Positions 32,248 to 41,286 of a DNA stretch of 64,000 nucleotides are shown here, piece by piece; positions within the stretch are counted from its first letter, which is position 1, and each line of letters starts with the position of its first letter. This DNA is from Cupriavidus necator A5-1 (GTDB lineage: Bacteria; Pseudomonadota; Gammaproteobacteria; Burkholderiales; Burkholderiaceae). The DNA lies in NCBI RefSeq assembly GCF_000744095.1, contig NZ_JQLI01000001.1:1860001-1924000 (forward strand), written 5' to 3'. Position numbers and translations under genes: made by a program. Under the pieces are notes generated by a model, which was not told where the DNA came from, did no database searches, and worked only from the letters and a program-made list of their open reading frames with translations.

Positions 32248-32742
32248 CTCTCGGCCGGTGGACTAATCATCATGTAAGCGGCGGCTCTCAGGGCGCAACG
32301 GTCATCCGCGCCTCAGTGGCTGACGACACGCTCTCCGCCTTTGCTGGCGGACGTGGATCGTCGGCCGAGGCCGACGCGAGCCACGCGACGGCAACTTGAT
32401 CCAACAGGCGATTTTGGGTCGCCCTATCATCGGGCCATGCGGGCATCTTCCTCGCCTAAGCGGCCTTGGTGGCGCGCCAGGCCCCGTCCCGGCACGGTCA
32501 GCGTAGCGTGTACTGACCCTCACTGCGGACGCGCCACCCCAATCCCGAGGGCGCCGCTGTCATCACCGAGGTGTAATCTAGGGAGACGCCTATCCTACTG
32601 CTGCAGCGTCGATGCTGCGGAAGCGCCTTGGCGTAAATTGATTTCTGAGCGCATCCTGCCCGGTTGTGGCGGACGAATGTGGCGTCCTCTTAGCCCAACG
32701 CCGGGCAGCAGCCTACAGCAGAGTGCAAGATGAACCCTTCAC
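32248..32742. other. Non-coding gap before the giant kinase gene
   Basis: No gene family recognised in 495 bp on either strand. It must contain the promoter of the 1845-aa kinase gene, but no strong -35/-10 pair was identified. Confidence 0.45.
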
Positions 32743-35700
32743 ATGTTTTCAGCGCCGATGGTTAACAGCCTAAGCCTTCAAGTCTTGTGGGAGGACGGCG
32801 AGCGCGTCTTCTGTCGAGGCCGGCGCCCGGGCAATGGCGGCGCCGCCAACATTCTGATTGTGCGGCCCGCCGCCGACCATCCATCGTCCGCCAGCCTCGA
32901 TCGCCTCGCTCACGAATTCAGGCTGAAGGATGAACTCGATAGCGCGTGGGCGGTGCGGCCGCTGGAGCTTCGGCGCGAAGACGGCCGGACCTTATTGGTG
33001 CTCGAGGATCCCGGCGGTGAGCCGCTCGAGCGGCTGCTCGGCGCGGCCATGGAGGTGGGGAGTGTCTTGCGCTTCGCCGTCGGCATCGCGGCGGCGCTGG
33101 GCCAACTCCAGCAGCGCGGCCTCGTCCATAAGGACCTCAAGCCCGCCCATATCCTCGTGAACTGCCCGGACGGACGGGCGCGGCTCACCGGCTTCGGCAT
33201 CGCCTCGCGGCTGCCGCGCGAGCACCAGGCGCCCGAGCCGCCCGAAACCATTGCCGGCACGCTCGCCTACATGGCGCCCGAACAGACCGGTCGGATGAAT
33301 CGCTCCATCGATTCGCGCAGCGACCTCTATTCGCTCGGCGTCGTGCTCTACCAGATGCTCACCGGCGCGCTGCCTTTTTCGGCGGCCGATCCGATGGAAT
33401 GGGTGCACTGCCATATCGCCCGAAAACCGGTGCCGCCCAGCGAGCGGTTGACGGCGGTACCGGCTCCACTCTCCCACATCGTCATGAAGCTGCTCGCCAA
33501 GACGGCCGAGGAGCGCTACCAGACCGCGGCCGGCGCTGAGCAGGATCTGCGACGCTGCCTCGCCAGCTGGGAGCGCGATCGCCAGATCGATGCGTTCCCG
33601 CTTGGTGACCACGACACGCCCGACCGGATGGTGATCCCCGAGAAGCTGTACGGCCGGGAGCGCGAGGTCGATACGTTGCTCGCGGCCTTCGACCGCGTGG
33701 TCACAAGCGGCGCACCGGAACTCGTGCTGGTCTCGGGATATTCCGGCATCGGAAAGACCTCCGTCGTCAATGAGTTGCACAAGGTGCTGGTGCCCCCGCG
33801 GGGGCTCTTTGCTTCCGGCAAGTTCGACCAGTACAAGCGCGACATTCCCTATTCGACCCTGGTGCAGGCTTTCCAGAGCCTGGTGCGGCCGCTGCTCGGC
33901 AAGCGGGACACCGAACTGGCGAGCTGGCGCGGCGCGTTGCTGGAGGCCCTGGAGCCGAATGCGCGGCTCATGACCGACCTCATCCCCGAACTGAAGCTCA
34001 TCACGGGTGACCAGCCGCCAGTGCCGGAGCTTGAGCCGCAGCAGGCGCAAAGCCGCTTCCAGCTTGTGATTCGCCGGTTCATTGGTGTTTTCGCCCGGCC
34101 GGAACATCCGCTGGCGCTCTTCCTCGATGATCTTCAATGGCTCGACGCGGCGACGCTCGACTTGCTGGAAGATGTGCTGACACGGTCGGACCTGCAGCAC
34201 CTGATGGTGATCGGCGCCTATCGGGACAATGAAGTCGATGCCGCACATCCGTTGATGCGCAAGCTGCAAGCCATCAAGAACGCTGGCGGGAAGGTAGAGG
34301 AAATCGCGCTTGCACGGCTTGCCCGTGAACACCTCGGGCAACTGATTGCGGATTCGGTTTGCTGCGAACCGGCGCGCGTCGTGCCGCTGGCGCAGCTGGT
34401 GCATGAGAAGACCGGCGGCAATCCGTTCTTCGTGATTCAGTTTCTCTACTCGCTCGCCGAAGAGGGCTTGTTCCACTTCGATCATGACGCGGGGTGCTGG
34501 TCCTGGGGTCTTGATCGCATTCACGCCAAGGGTTACACCGACAATGTCGTGGATCTGATGGTCAGCAAACTGAGCCGCTTGCCAGCCGAAACACAACAGG
34601 CGGTGCAGCAGCTCGCCTGCCTCGGCAACATCGCCGAGATCCCGATATTGTCGACCGTTCTCGCGACCCCGGAGAAGCAGGTCCATACGGTTCTTTGGGA
34701 GGCCGTCCGTCAGGAACTGGTCGAGCGCCTGGAGGGCTCTTACAAGTTTATTCATGACCGTGTCCAGGAAGCCGCCTATTCGCTGATCCCGAACGCAATG
34801 CGCGCTGAGGTCCATCTCCGGATCGGTCGCCTGCTCGTCAAGCGAACTCCCGCCGAGAAGCGGGAGGAGGCGATCTTCGAGATCGTCAATCAGCTCAACC
34901 GCGGCGCTGCGCTGATCACGCAGCAAGCGGAACGGGACCAGCTCGCCGAGCTCAACCTGATTGCGGGAAAGCGTGCCAAGGGGTCGACCGCCTATGCCTC
35001 CGCGCTCACCTATCTCAATATCGGTGTGGCGCTATTGGTGGAGGATAGCTGGGACCGCCAGCACGAGATGGTCTTCGCGCTGGAGCTGAACCGGGCCGAA
35101 TGCGAATTCTTGACCGGCGAGTTATCGGTCGCAGACGAGCGCTTGGCGGCACTGTCAAATCACGCCACGACAACGGTCGAGCAAGCCATCGTCGCCTGCT
35201 TGCACATGGATGTCTGCCTGGTCCTCGATCAGAGCAGCCGCGCCATTAGCGTCGGCCTCAGTTGCCTCCGGCATTTCGGTATTGCGTGGTCGCCCCATCC
35301 GAAAAACGAAGATGTACGACGCGAATACGAGCGCATCTGGTCAATGCTTGGGGACCGGGCAATCGAAGATCTTATCGATATGCCGCTGATGGCGGACCCG
35401 GCGTCCCTGGCAACCGTCGATGTTCTGATGAAGCTCTGGACGCCGGCCTTGTATACCGATGAGAACCTGGCCTCCCTGACGATCTGCAAGTCGGTCAGTC
35501 TGAGCCTTGAGCGCGGCAACTGCGATGCTTCCTGTTTCGCCTATGTCATTCTCATCAGAATCGCTGGGCCGCATTTCGGCGACTACAAGGCCGGATTCCG
35601 ATTTGGCCAACTAGGCTACGATCTCGTCGAACGGCGCGGGCTAAAACGCCTCGAGGCGAGAACCTTTGTTTGCTTCGCGCTTTTTGTCGTGCCCTGGATG

Positions 35701-38280
35701 AAACACGTGGGGGCTTGCCGTGATCTGCAGCGCCGCGCCTTCGAAGCGGCGAACCGCGTCGGTGATCTCCAGTATGCAACCTACACGCGCAACGATCTGA
35801 ACTCGAACCTTATTTTCTCCGGCGAGTCGCTGTCCGAGGCGCTAAGCGAAGCCGAACACGGCCTCGCGTTCGCGGAGAAGTCGCGCTTCGGCCTTGCCAT
35901 TGACATCATCGCCACGCAAGTCGCGCTGATGCGGACTCTCAGGGGACTCACCCCCAAATTTGGTTGCCTTGACGACAGGCAGTTTGATGAACTTCGGATC
36001 GAGCGCCGTTTTTCAGAGAACCCGGACCTGGCGATTGCTGCGTGCTGGTACTGGATCCGGAAATTGCAGGCGCGCTGTATCGCCGGCGACCATGCGGCGG
36101 CTATGGACGCCGCAGCGAAGGCGCAAGGACTGCTCTGGACCACGGCCTCGTTCTTCGAGGAAGCCGAATACTACTTCTACGGCGCGCTGTCCCACGCCGC
36201 CTGCTCCGATTCCGCACCAGCCCACGAGCGACAACAACACCTGGAGGCTCTGGCTACGCATCACAGGCAACTGAAGGTCTGGGCGGAGAATTGCCCGGAG
36301 AATTTCGAGAACCGCGCCGCGCTGGTGGGCGCGGAGATTGCCCGGATCGAAGGCCGCAATTTGGAGGCGATGCACCTTTACGAACAGGCCATCCGCTCGG
36401 CACGCGCAAACGGCTTTGTCCACGTCGAGGCGCTTGCCAACGAACTCGCCGCGCGATTCTACGCGGCGCGTGAATTCGAGGTCATCGCCGAGACCTATTT
36501 GCACAACGCTCGCTACTGCTACCTGCGTTGGCGAGCCGAAGGGAAGGTGCGGCAACTCGAGCAGATGTATCCGCACCTCAGAACGGAAGTGCTCGCGCCC
36601 GGCCCAACGGGCACGATCGCGACGCCGGTCGAACACCTCGATCTCGCGACCGTGATCAAGGTGTCGCAGGCGGTCTCGGGTGACATCGTCCTGGAAAAGC
36701 TGATCGAGATGGTCATGCGTACGGCGCTTGAACAGGCAGGCGCCGAACGAGGTCTGTTGATTCTTCCGGACGGCGGCGAACAACGGATAACCGCGGAAGC
36801 GACGACTGGCGGCGAAACTGTCGTCGTGCATCTGCACGACGAGCCCGTGACCGCGGCGGTGCTGCCGGAGTCCGTCCTCTATTACGTCTTGCGGACCCGG
36901 GAGAGCGTCATTCTCGACGATGCCGCGGCCGATCCCTCGTTTGCTGGAGATCCTTACATTGGTCAGCATCGTGCGCGTTCCATTCTCTGCCTGCCGTTGA
37001 TGAATCAGGCGAAGCTCACGGGCGCGCTCTACCTCGAAAACAATCTCACGACACGCGTGTTCACCCCGGCCCGCATCGCCGTACTGAGGCTGGTGGCCTC
37101 GCAGGCCGCGATCGCGCTGGAAAATGCCCATCTGTACCACGAACTCGTGGAACGCGAAGCGAAGATCCGGCGCCTCGTCGACGCCAACATCATCGGGATC
37201 GTCGTCTGGAATGTCGAGGGTGACATTCTCGAGGCCAATGACGCATTTCTTCGCATGGTGGGATACGCGCGTGACGATCTCGTCGCAGGTTGCATACGCT
37301 GGAGGGATCTGACACCGCCGGATTGGCGCGAGGGCGACGAACGAGCGCTGCGAGAGATCGAGGAGACGGGGCGCGCGCAGCCCTTCGAGAAAGAGTTTGT
37401 CAAAAAGGACGGCACCCGCGTGCCCGTCATGGTCGGTGCGGCCACGTTCGAAGCAAGCCGGAAGGAAGGTGTCGCTTTCGTGCTCGATCTGACCGAGCGC
37501 AGGCAGGCGGAGGAAAACGTCCGCGTGAGCGAGCGACGCTATCGGGAGGTGCAGACGGAACTGGCACACGCGAACCGCGTCGCAACCATGGGGCAGCTCA
37601 CGGCCTCGATCGCTCACGAAGTCAACCAGCCGATCGCCGCGACGGTGACCAACGCCCAGGCTGCGCTGCGGTGGCTGAGCGCCCAGCCTCCTGACGTCGA
37701 CGAGGTCGGGCAGGTGCTTGGCCGTATCATCAAGGATGCCAATCGGGCGGGGGACGTGATCGGCCGCATCCGTGAACTGGTCAAGAAAGCGCCACCCCGG
37801 AAAGAACCGTTGGACATCAACAAGGCAATCCGCGAGGTGATCGAGCTCACCCGTGGCGAAGCATGGAAGCACGGCGCCTCGGTGCAGACGCAGCTCGCGG
37901 ACCGATTACCGCTCATTCAAGGAGATCGGGTCCAATTGCAGCAAGTCCTCCTCAACTTGTTCATCAACGCGATGGAGGCGATGGGCGGTGTCAGCGACGG
38001 CGTGCGGGAATTGCTGATCAGTACGGGAAATGCGGACGCTGGCTGCGTGCTCGTGGCGGTGAGCGATTCGGGACCAGGCTTTGCCCCACACAACGCCGAG
38101 CGCATTTTCGCCCCCTTCTACACGACCAAGTCCGCCGGCCTGGGGATGGGGCTGTCCATCTGCCGTTCGATCATCGAAGCGCACGAGGGCCGATTGTGGG
38201 CGAGCGCGAACGTACCCCGCGGCGCGATCTTTCAGATTACGCTGCCCGCTGCCCTGGAGCCGGCAACTACATCGAAATAA
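32743..38280 (+). CDS. Ser/Thr-kinase-like / AAA ATPase / GAF-PAS sensor histidine kinase, 1845 aa
   Basis: A giant multidomain cytosolic sensor. Order: Ser/Thr-kinase-like domain (about 20-280); AAA ATPase (about 300-640) with Walker A GYSGIGKT (332-339) and Walker B LFLDDLQW (D462/D463); long TPR-like helical region (about 690-1290); GAF (about 1300-1462); PAS (about 1474-1590); HisKA with the phospho-acceptor H1625 (SIAHEVNQPIAA); HATPase with N1742 and D1775 (SDSGPGF). The kinase domain has HKDLKP (129-134) but the DFG motif is G150-F-G, so the Mg-binding Asp is missing and it may be a pseudokinase. No receiver is attached. The stop overlaps the LinD-like gene tail-to-tail by 49 bp. Close neighbours are a LuxR regulator and a dechlorinase-like enzyme; direct signalling between them is inference. 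Confidence 0.95.
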   Translation: MFSAPMVNSLSLQVLWEDGERVFCRGRRPGNGGAANILIVRPAADHPSSASLDRLAHEFRLKDELDSAWAVRPLELRREDGRTLLVLEDPGGEPLERLLGAAMEVGSVLRFAVGIAAALGQLQQRGLVHKDLKPAHILVNCPDGRARLTGFGIASRLPREHQAPEPPETIAGTLAYMAPEQTGRMNRSIDSRSDLYSLGVVLYQMLTGALPFSAADPMEWVHCHIARKPVPPSERLTAVPAPLSHIVMKLLAKTAEERYQTAAGAEQDLRRCLASWERDRQIDAFPLGDHDTPDRMVIPEKLYGREREVDTLLAAFDRVVTSGAPELVLVSGYSGIGKTSVVNELHKVLVPPRGLFASGKFDQYKRDIPYSTLVQAFQSLVRPLLGKRDTELASWRGALLEALEPNARLMTDLIPELKLITGDQPPVPELEPQQAQSRFQLVIRRFIGVFARPEHPLALFLDDLQWLDAATLDLLEDVLTRSDLQHLMVIGAYRDNEVDAAHPLMRKLQAIKNAGGKVEEIALARLAREHLGQLIADSVCCEPARVVPLAQLVHEKTGGNPFFVIQFLYSLAEEGLFHFDHDAGCWSWGLDRIHAKGYTDNVVDLMVSKLSRLPAETQQAVQQLACLGNIAEIPILSTVLATPEKQVHTVLWEAVRQELVERLEGSYKFIHDRVQEAAYSLIPNAMRAEVHLRIGRLLVKRTPAEKREEAIFEIVNQLNRGAALITQQAERDQLAELNLIAGKRAKGSTAYASALTYLNIGVALLVEDSWDRQHEMVFALELNRAECEFLTGELSVADERLAALSNHATTTVEQAIVACLHMDVCLVLDQSSRAISVGLSCLRHFGIAWSPHPKNEDVRREYERIWSMLGDRAIEDLIDMPLMADPASLATVDVLMKLWTPALYTDENLASLTICKSVSLSLERGNCDASCFAYVILIRIAGPHFGDYKAGFRFGQLGYDLVERRGLKRLEARTFVCFALFVVPWMKHVGACRDLQRRAFEAANRVGDLQYATYTRNDLNSNLIFSGESLSEALSEAEHGLAFAEKSRFGLAIDIIATQVALMRTLRGLTPKFGCLDDRQFDELRIERRFSENPDLAIAACWYWIRKLQARCIAGDHAAAMDAAAKAQGLLWTTASFFEEAEYYFYGALSHAACSDSAPAHERQQHLEALATHHRQLKVWAENCPENFENRAALVGAEIARIEGRNLEAMHLYEQAIRSARANGFVHVEALANELAARFYAAREFEVIAETYLHNARYCYLRWRAEGKVRQLEQMYPHLRTEVLAPGPTGTIATPVEHLDLATVIKVSQAVSGDIVLEKLIEMVMRTALEQAGAERGLLILPDGGEQRITAEATTGGETVVVHLHDEPVTAAVLPESVLYYVLRTRESVILDDAAADPSFAGDPYIGQHRARSILCLPLMNQAKLTGALYLENNLTTRVFTPARIAVLRLVASQAAIALENAHLYHELVEREAKIRRLVDANIIGIVVWNVEGDILEANDAFLRMVGYARDDLVAGCIRWRDLTPPDWREGDERALREIEETGRAQPFEKEFVKKDGTRVPVMVGAATFEASRKEGVAFVLDLTERRQAEENVRVSERRYREVQTELAHANRVATMGQLTASIAHEVNQPIAATVTNAQAALRWLSAQPPDVDEVGQVLGRIIKDANRAGDVIGRIRELVKKAPPRKEPLDINKAIREVIELTRGEAWKHGASVQTQLADRLPLIQGDRVQLQQVLLNLFINAMEAMGGVSDGVRELLISTGNADAGCVLVAVSDSGPGFAPHNAERIFAPFYTTKSAGLGMGLSICRSIIEAHEGRLWASANVPRGAIFQITLPAALEPATTSK

Positions 38281-39278
38281 CGCGAGGGCGGCAGCGAATC
38301 CAGCGTGGCCTGGACCGCTTCCTTGCGCAGGGACGGGCGCTTGACCAGCGCATTGACGTATTGGACGACGTTGGGCAGATCGTCCCACATCGACGCAAGG
38401 CCCAAATACGCCAGCCGTACCAGGTTGACGCCCCACAGCACATCGCCGAGCGAGAATGATTCCCCCCTTAGATACGGCGACGACGATCCAAGCGCACGGT
38501 CGAGATCTGTTAGCAGGGCCGCGACGTGATGGCGTGCGGCGCGCTGAAACGCCGCATCGCGGCAGACCGACTTGCCGCCCCGCTCCTTTGCAATCTTTGC
38601 GCGATAGGCGGCAACGAGCTCCGCATCGTCGGCATTGGCGTCGATCATTGCTTCGAGCGCCGTGATCTTGTGGTCGTAAACCGATTCCATGACCGTCTTG
38701 AGCGCTTCGGGCCGCAGGTCGGCATCGGGATGAAAGCCATAGAGCAGCGTACCGTTCGGGATCCGATCGACGATACTCACCTGGTGCATCACCTGGGCAC
38801 GCGCATCGGCATCCTCCGGCACGAGCTGAACCGGATCGCGCGACACCGCATCGAGATAGCAGCAGATTCGCCGGGAGTCCGCGATCACCCGGCCGGCCTC
38901 GTAATCCACGAGCAACGGGACCGTGCAGGGATCGAAGCCCTCGGTTTCCACCGAAGTGCGCCCGCTGTAGCCGCTGACAAGTTCCCGCCCCACTTCCTGG
39001 CCTGCAATCAGCCGCAGTCGGACATAGGGCGGATGGTAGTGCTCAGCGGGAACGAGGCCGTCGGGGCCCATCGAACTCAATATCATCATGTCGTTCGATC
39101 GGTACGGCAACTGCTTCTCGAAAAGCACCGTGCGCACTTTCTGCGAGCAGAGCGAACTGGCCGCGTGGAAAAGTTCAAAACGCGGGTTAGCGTCACTACC
39201 CGCGAGGGTCATTCGCGCGGGGTCCGCGACGGCGGCACGGGCACCGGCCGCCATCTTCATCAATTGATCATCGGTCAT
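38232..39278 (-). CDS. LinD-like glutathione S-transferase (2,5-dichlorohydroquinone dechlorinase-type)
   Basis: A 348-aa GST-fold protein, longer than ordinary GSTs (about 210). Its features recall LinD, the glutathione-dependent 2,5-dichlorohydroquinone reductive dechlorinase: FELFHAASSLCSQKVRTVLF with C44 at the active site, GFDPCTVPLLVDYEAGRVIA, DSRRICCYLDAV, and a C-terminal helical domain (HHVAALLTDLDRALG, LGDVLWGVNLVRL). Reductive dechlorination by this family uses two glutathiones. The true substrate here is unknown. GGAGGAAACC precedes the ATG. It is co-directional with the tryptophan-dioxygenase-family gene upstream (56 bp) and probably forms an operon with it. Confidence 0.8.
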   Translation of the reverse strand: MTDDQLMKMAAGARAAVADPARMTLAGSDANPRFELFHAASSLCSQKVRTVLFEKQLPYRSNDMMILSSMGPDGLVPAEHYHPPYVRLRLIAGQEVGRELVSGYSGRTSVETEGFDPCTVPLLVDYEAGRVIADSRRICCYLDAVSRDPVQLVPEDADARAQVMHQVSIVDRIPNGTLLYGFHPDADLRPEALKTVMESVYDHKITALEAMIDANADDAELVAAYRAKIAKERGGKSVCRDAAFQRAARHHVAALLTDLDRALGSSSPYLRGESFSLGDVLWGVNLVRLAYLGLASMWDDLPNVVQYVNALVKRPSLRKEAVQATLDSLPPSRYFDVVAGSRAAGSVI

Positions 39279-39334
39279 TGTGGTTTCCTCCGGACAGCGG
39301 GCGTGTCACATGGTTTTGCCAATAGGGCGTCCGA

Positions 39335-40219
39335 TTACTTGTGCCTATGCGGGCACGCTGCCGGCGGATCACCAATGAAGCCGCGTGCCGACCAGAGTTC
39401 CGGAAATGGAATTTCATCCATGGTCGGCAGCAGCCAGGCGATGCCCTCGGTGCCGAAGTAGGCTGGCCGGCCGCCGAAGCTCCGGCGCGTCGCCATCAGG
39501 TGCAGGGACTTCCAGGTCGAAAAGCCCTCGGCGATATCACACAGCGTCTCACCGAGCTGCTGAAGTTTCAGGTTGTCGTTCTGGTCGGCGTAGATGTCGC
39601 GCCAGACCTTCTCGACGGCCTTGGTTGGCTGGTAGGGCACGCTGAAATCGCGATCAAGTACTGCCACCGGCATCGCAAAGCCGTTGCGATTCAGATAGGC
39701 GAGCACGTCGTCATAGAGGCTCGGTTCCGCCAGCGCCTTGTTGAGCTGATCCCAGCGCTTGGGCTGCGGCACGAAATGCTGCAGATGCTCCGCCTGCTTT
39801 ATGCCCCGCAGATAGACCATATACCGGTACGTCCATCCCTGGAGTGCCGTGTCCTTCCCGTACGTTGCTACTGCACGCGAAAGGATGGACAGCAGATCGG
39901 TGGGCGTCATCCATGCGATCGATCGCCACGTCGCGTTGAGCGGCTCGTGATGGGCGACCACCCGCTGCAGCGTCCGGCAGGCCTGCGTCAGATCATTCGC
40001 CCGCAGTTGCGCCTGCGCGATCTGGATCTCCTTGATGATCAGCATCCAGTAGAGCTCGGACACCTGCACCGAGGTGATCCACGCATGCTCTCCGGGATGA
40101 TCGCTGACCGGATGTTGCAGCGAGTGGAGGACGTCTGTCTGCATCCACGCACTGTAGGGCGTTTGCCCCGTCGACGCGCTGGCCGGGGCAGGGCGCTCAG
40201 GATTGACGGTATCGTTCAT
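39335..40219 (-). CDS. Tryptophan 2,3-dioxygenase-family protein
   Basis: A 294-aa alpha-helical heme-dioxygenase-family protein. The ATG at 40219 follows GAGGAGACAGC; the frame is open 150 bp further upstream without a ribosome site. The TDO pattern HAWITSVQVSELYWMLIIKE matches the family's HQxxELWxKLxxHE region, and the probable proximal His is in TWKSLHLMATRRSFGGRPAY followed by GTEGIAWLLPTMDEIPFPEL. It would be expected to insert O2 into an indole or related ring. It is co-transcribed with the LinD-like gene, which suggests a role on aromatic compounds rather than classical tryptophan catabolism. Confidence 0.75.
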   Translation of the reverse strand: MNDTVNPERPAPASASTGQTPYSAWMQTDVLHSLQHPVSDHPGEHAWITSVQVSELYWMLIIKEIQIAQAQLRANDLTQACRTLQRVVAHHEPLNATWRSIAWMTPTDLLSILSRAVATYGKDTALQGWTYRYMVYLRGIKQAEHLQHFVPQPKRWDQLNKALAEPSLYDDVLAYLNRNGFAMPVAVLDRDFSVPYQPTKAVEKVWRDIYADQNDNLKLQQLGETLCDIAEGFSTWKSLHLMATRRSFGGRPAYFGTEGIAWLLPTMDEIPFPELWSARGFIGDPPAACPHRHK

Positions 40220-40598
40220 CGCTGTCTCCTCTTTGTGGGGGGTCACGTCTATCAACGCTCGCGGGCAGCGCCCGTTCGCAGCATCGATCTCGAGTGAGAA
40301 GATAGGCGATCCCGATTTGCCCGTGTGCGAGGTTTTCAGGAACACAGCGTCCATAGATCTGGACGCCCGCAATGTGTGGAATGGCGCGGGACTGGCGCGA
40401 ACACGCCGTCACATTTGATGTCACGCAGGTAAACCCTTGTCGCCTGTTCGCTGTCTTCACATGACGCCCTGTCACGGCCGAAACTGGCCGAGGCGGGTGG
40501 AAGCGCTCAGTGACCCGACTGCTATGGGTAGGACCAGAGTCCCCGCAGTGGGGGATCTGACTATGAGGGGGAGCCCCGGAGCGCCTGGCCGGCGCCGA
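40220..40598. other. Intergenic spacer with a small hairpin
   Basis: No gene found. TCCCC (40540-40544) and GGGGA (40551-40555) form a hairpin downstream of the LuxR gene on the minus strand; it lacks a T-tract but could end that transcript. The promoter of the dioxygenase/LinD pair must lie here, about 40230-40420. Confidence 0.45.
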
Positions 40599-41252
40599 CT
40601 ACAGCATGATGAGGCCGTGCCGCATGCCCTGCATGACGGCCTCGGTGCGGCTGCTTGCGCGGAGCTTGCCGAAAATGGCGGATAGGTGGAACTTCACCGT
40701 GTTGTCCGATATGTCGAGTTGGCGCGCGATCTCCTTGTTGCCAAGCCCTTCGGCGAGCATAGTCAGCACTTCAATCTCGCGTGGGGTGAGCGTTTCGATC
40801 AGATCCGCGGATGCCATCTGGCGAGGCGCCCTGTGCTGCGCCACCAGTCTGGCGAGGGTCTCCGGGGACAGCACACAAAGTCCCGCGGCCACGGCTTCGA
40901 TCGCGGCGATGATTTCGCCGGGCGTCGCGCCGCGCGGCAGCAGTGCCATGGCGCTGCCTCCCAGTGCCCCATGAATCCAGTCACTGTCCGTCTCGTCGGT
41001 GAGCAGGACGAGCGCCGGCGTCGCGGGATCGCGGCCCGCCTCCGGCGCCGGCAAGTCGCCGGCCTGCGGCTCCAGGTCGACCACGACCACATCCGGCAAG
41101 TCGCCGGCAAAGCGGTCGGCGACCACTGCGGCGTCGGCCGCGCTGCCTGCGAATTCCAGCGCCGGCGCCGCTTCGACAAGTGCCTGCAGGCTTGCGCGCG
41201 CCTGCGGCGACGCGGCGACGACGGCGACCCTGATCGGGCTCATCTGTGTCAT
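40599..41252 (-). CDS. LuxR-family regulator with atypical receiver domain
   Basis: A 217-aa response-regulator-like protein. The N-terminal half is receiver-like: the phospho-acceptor Asp is present (VVVVDLEPQ), but the N-terminal acidic pair is missing (RVAVVAASPQAR) and the conserved Lys is Arg (LLPRGATP), so phosphorylation may be weak or absent. The C-terminal LuxR helix-turn-helix is standard (ETLTPREIEVLTMLAEGLGN, KEIARQLDISDNTVKFHLS). It lies 34 bp downstream of the protease gene on the same strand, probably in one operon. It may be the output of the 1845-aa kinase. Confidence 0.85.
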   Translation of the reverse strand: MTQMSPIRVAVVAASPQARASLQALVEAAPALEFAGSAADAAVVADRFAGDLPDVVVVDLEPQAGDLPAPEAGRDPATPALVLLTDETDSDWIHGALGGSAMALLPRGATPGEIIAAIEAVAAGLCVLSPETLARLVAQHRAPRQMASADLIETLTPREIEVLTMLAEGLGNKEIARQLDISDNTVKFHLSAIFGKLRASSRTEAVMQGMRHGLIML

Positions 41253-41286
41253 CTTTGCACCCGACATGCGACGGCTTGCAAGAATC

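Noticed and set aside
36013..37872. A 619-codon minus-strand frame inside the giant kinase gene
   Set aside because: High-GC third-codon shadowing explains it; the plus frame has ordered GAF, PAS and histidine-kinase domains, and the minus product resembles nothing.
38526..39461. A 311-codon plus-strand frame opposite the LinD-like gene
   Set aside because: It is the shadow of the minus-strand gene: composition is rich in His, Arg and Gly, no family is recognised, and the minus frame shows clear GST motifs and a ribosome site.
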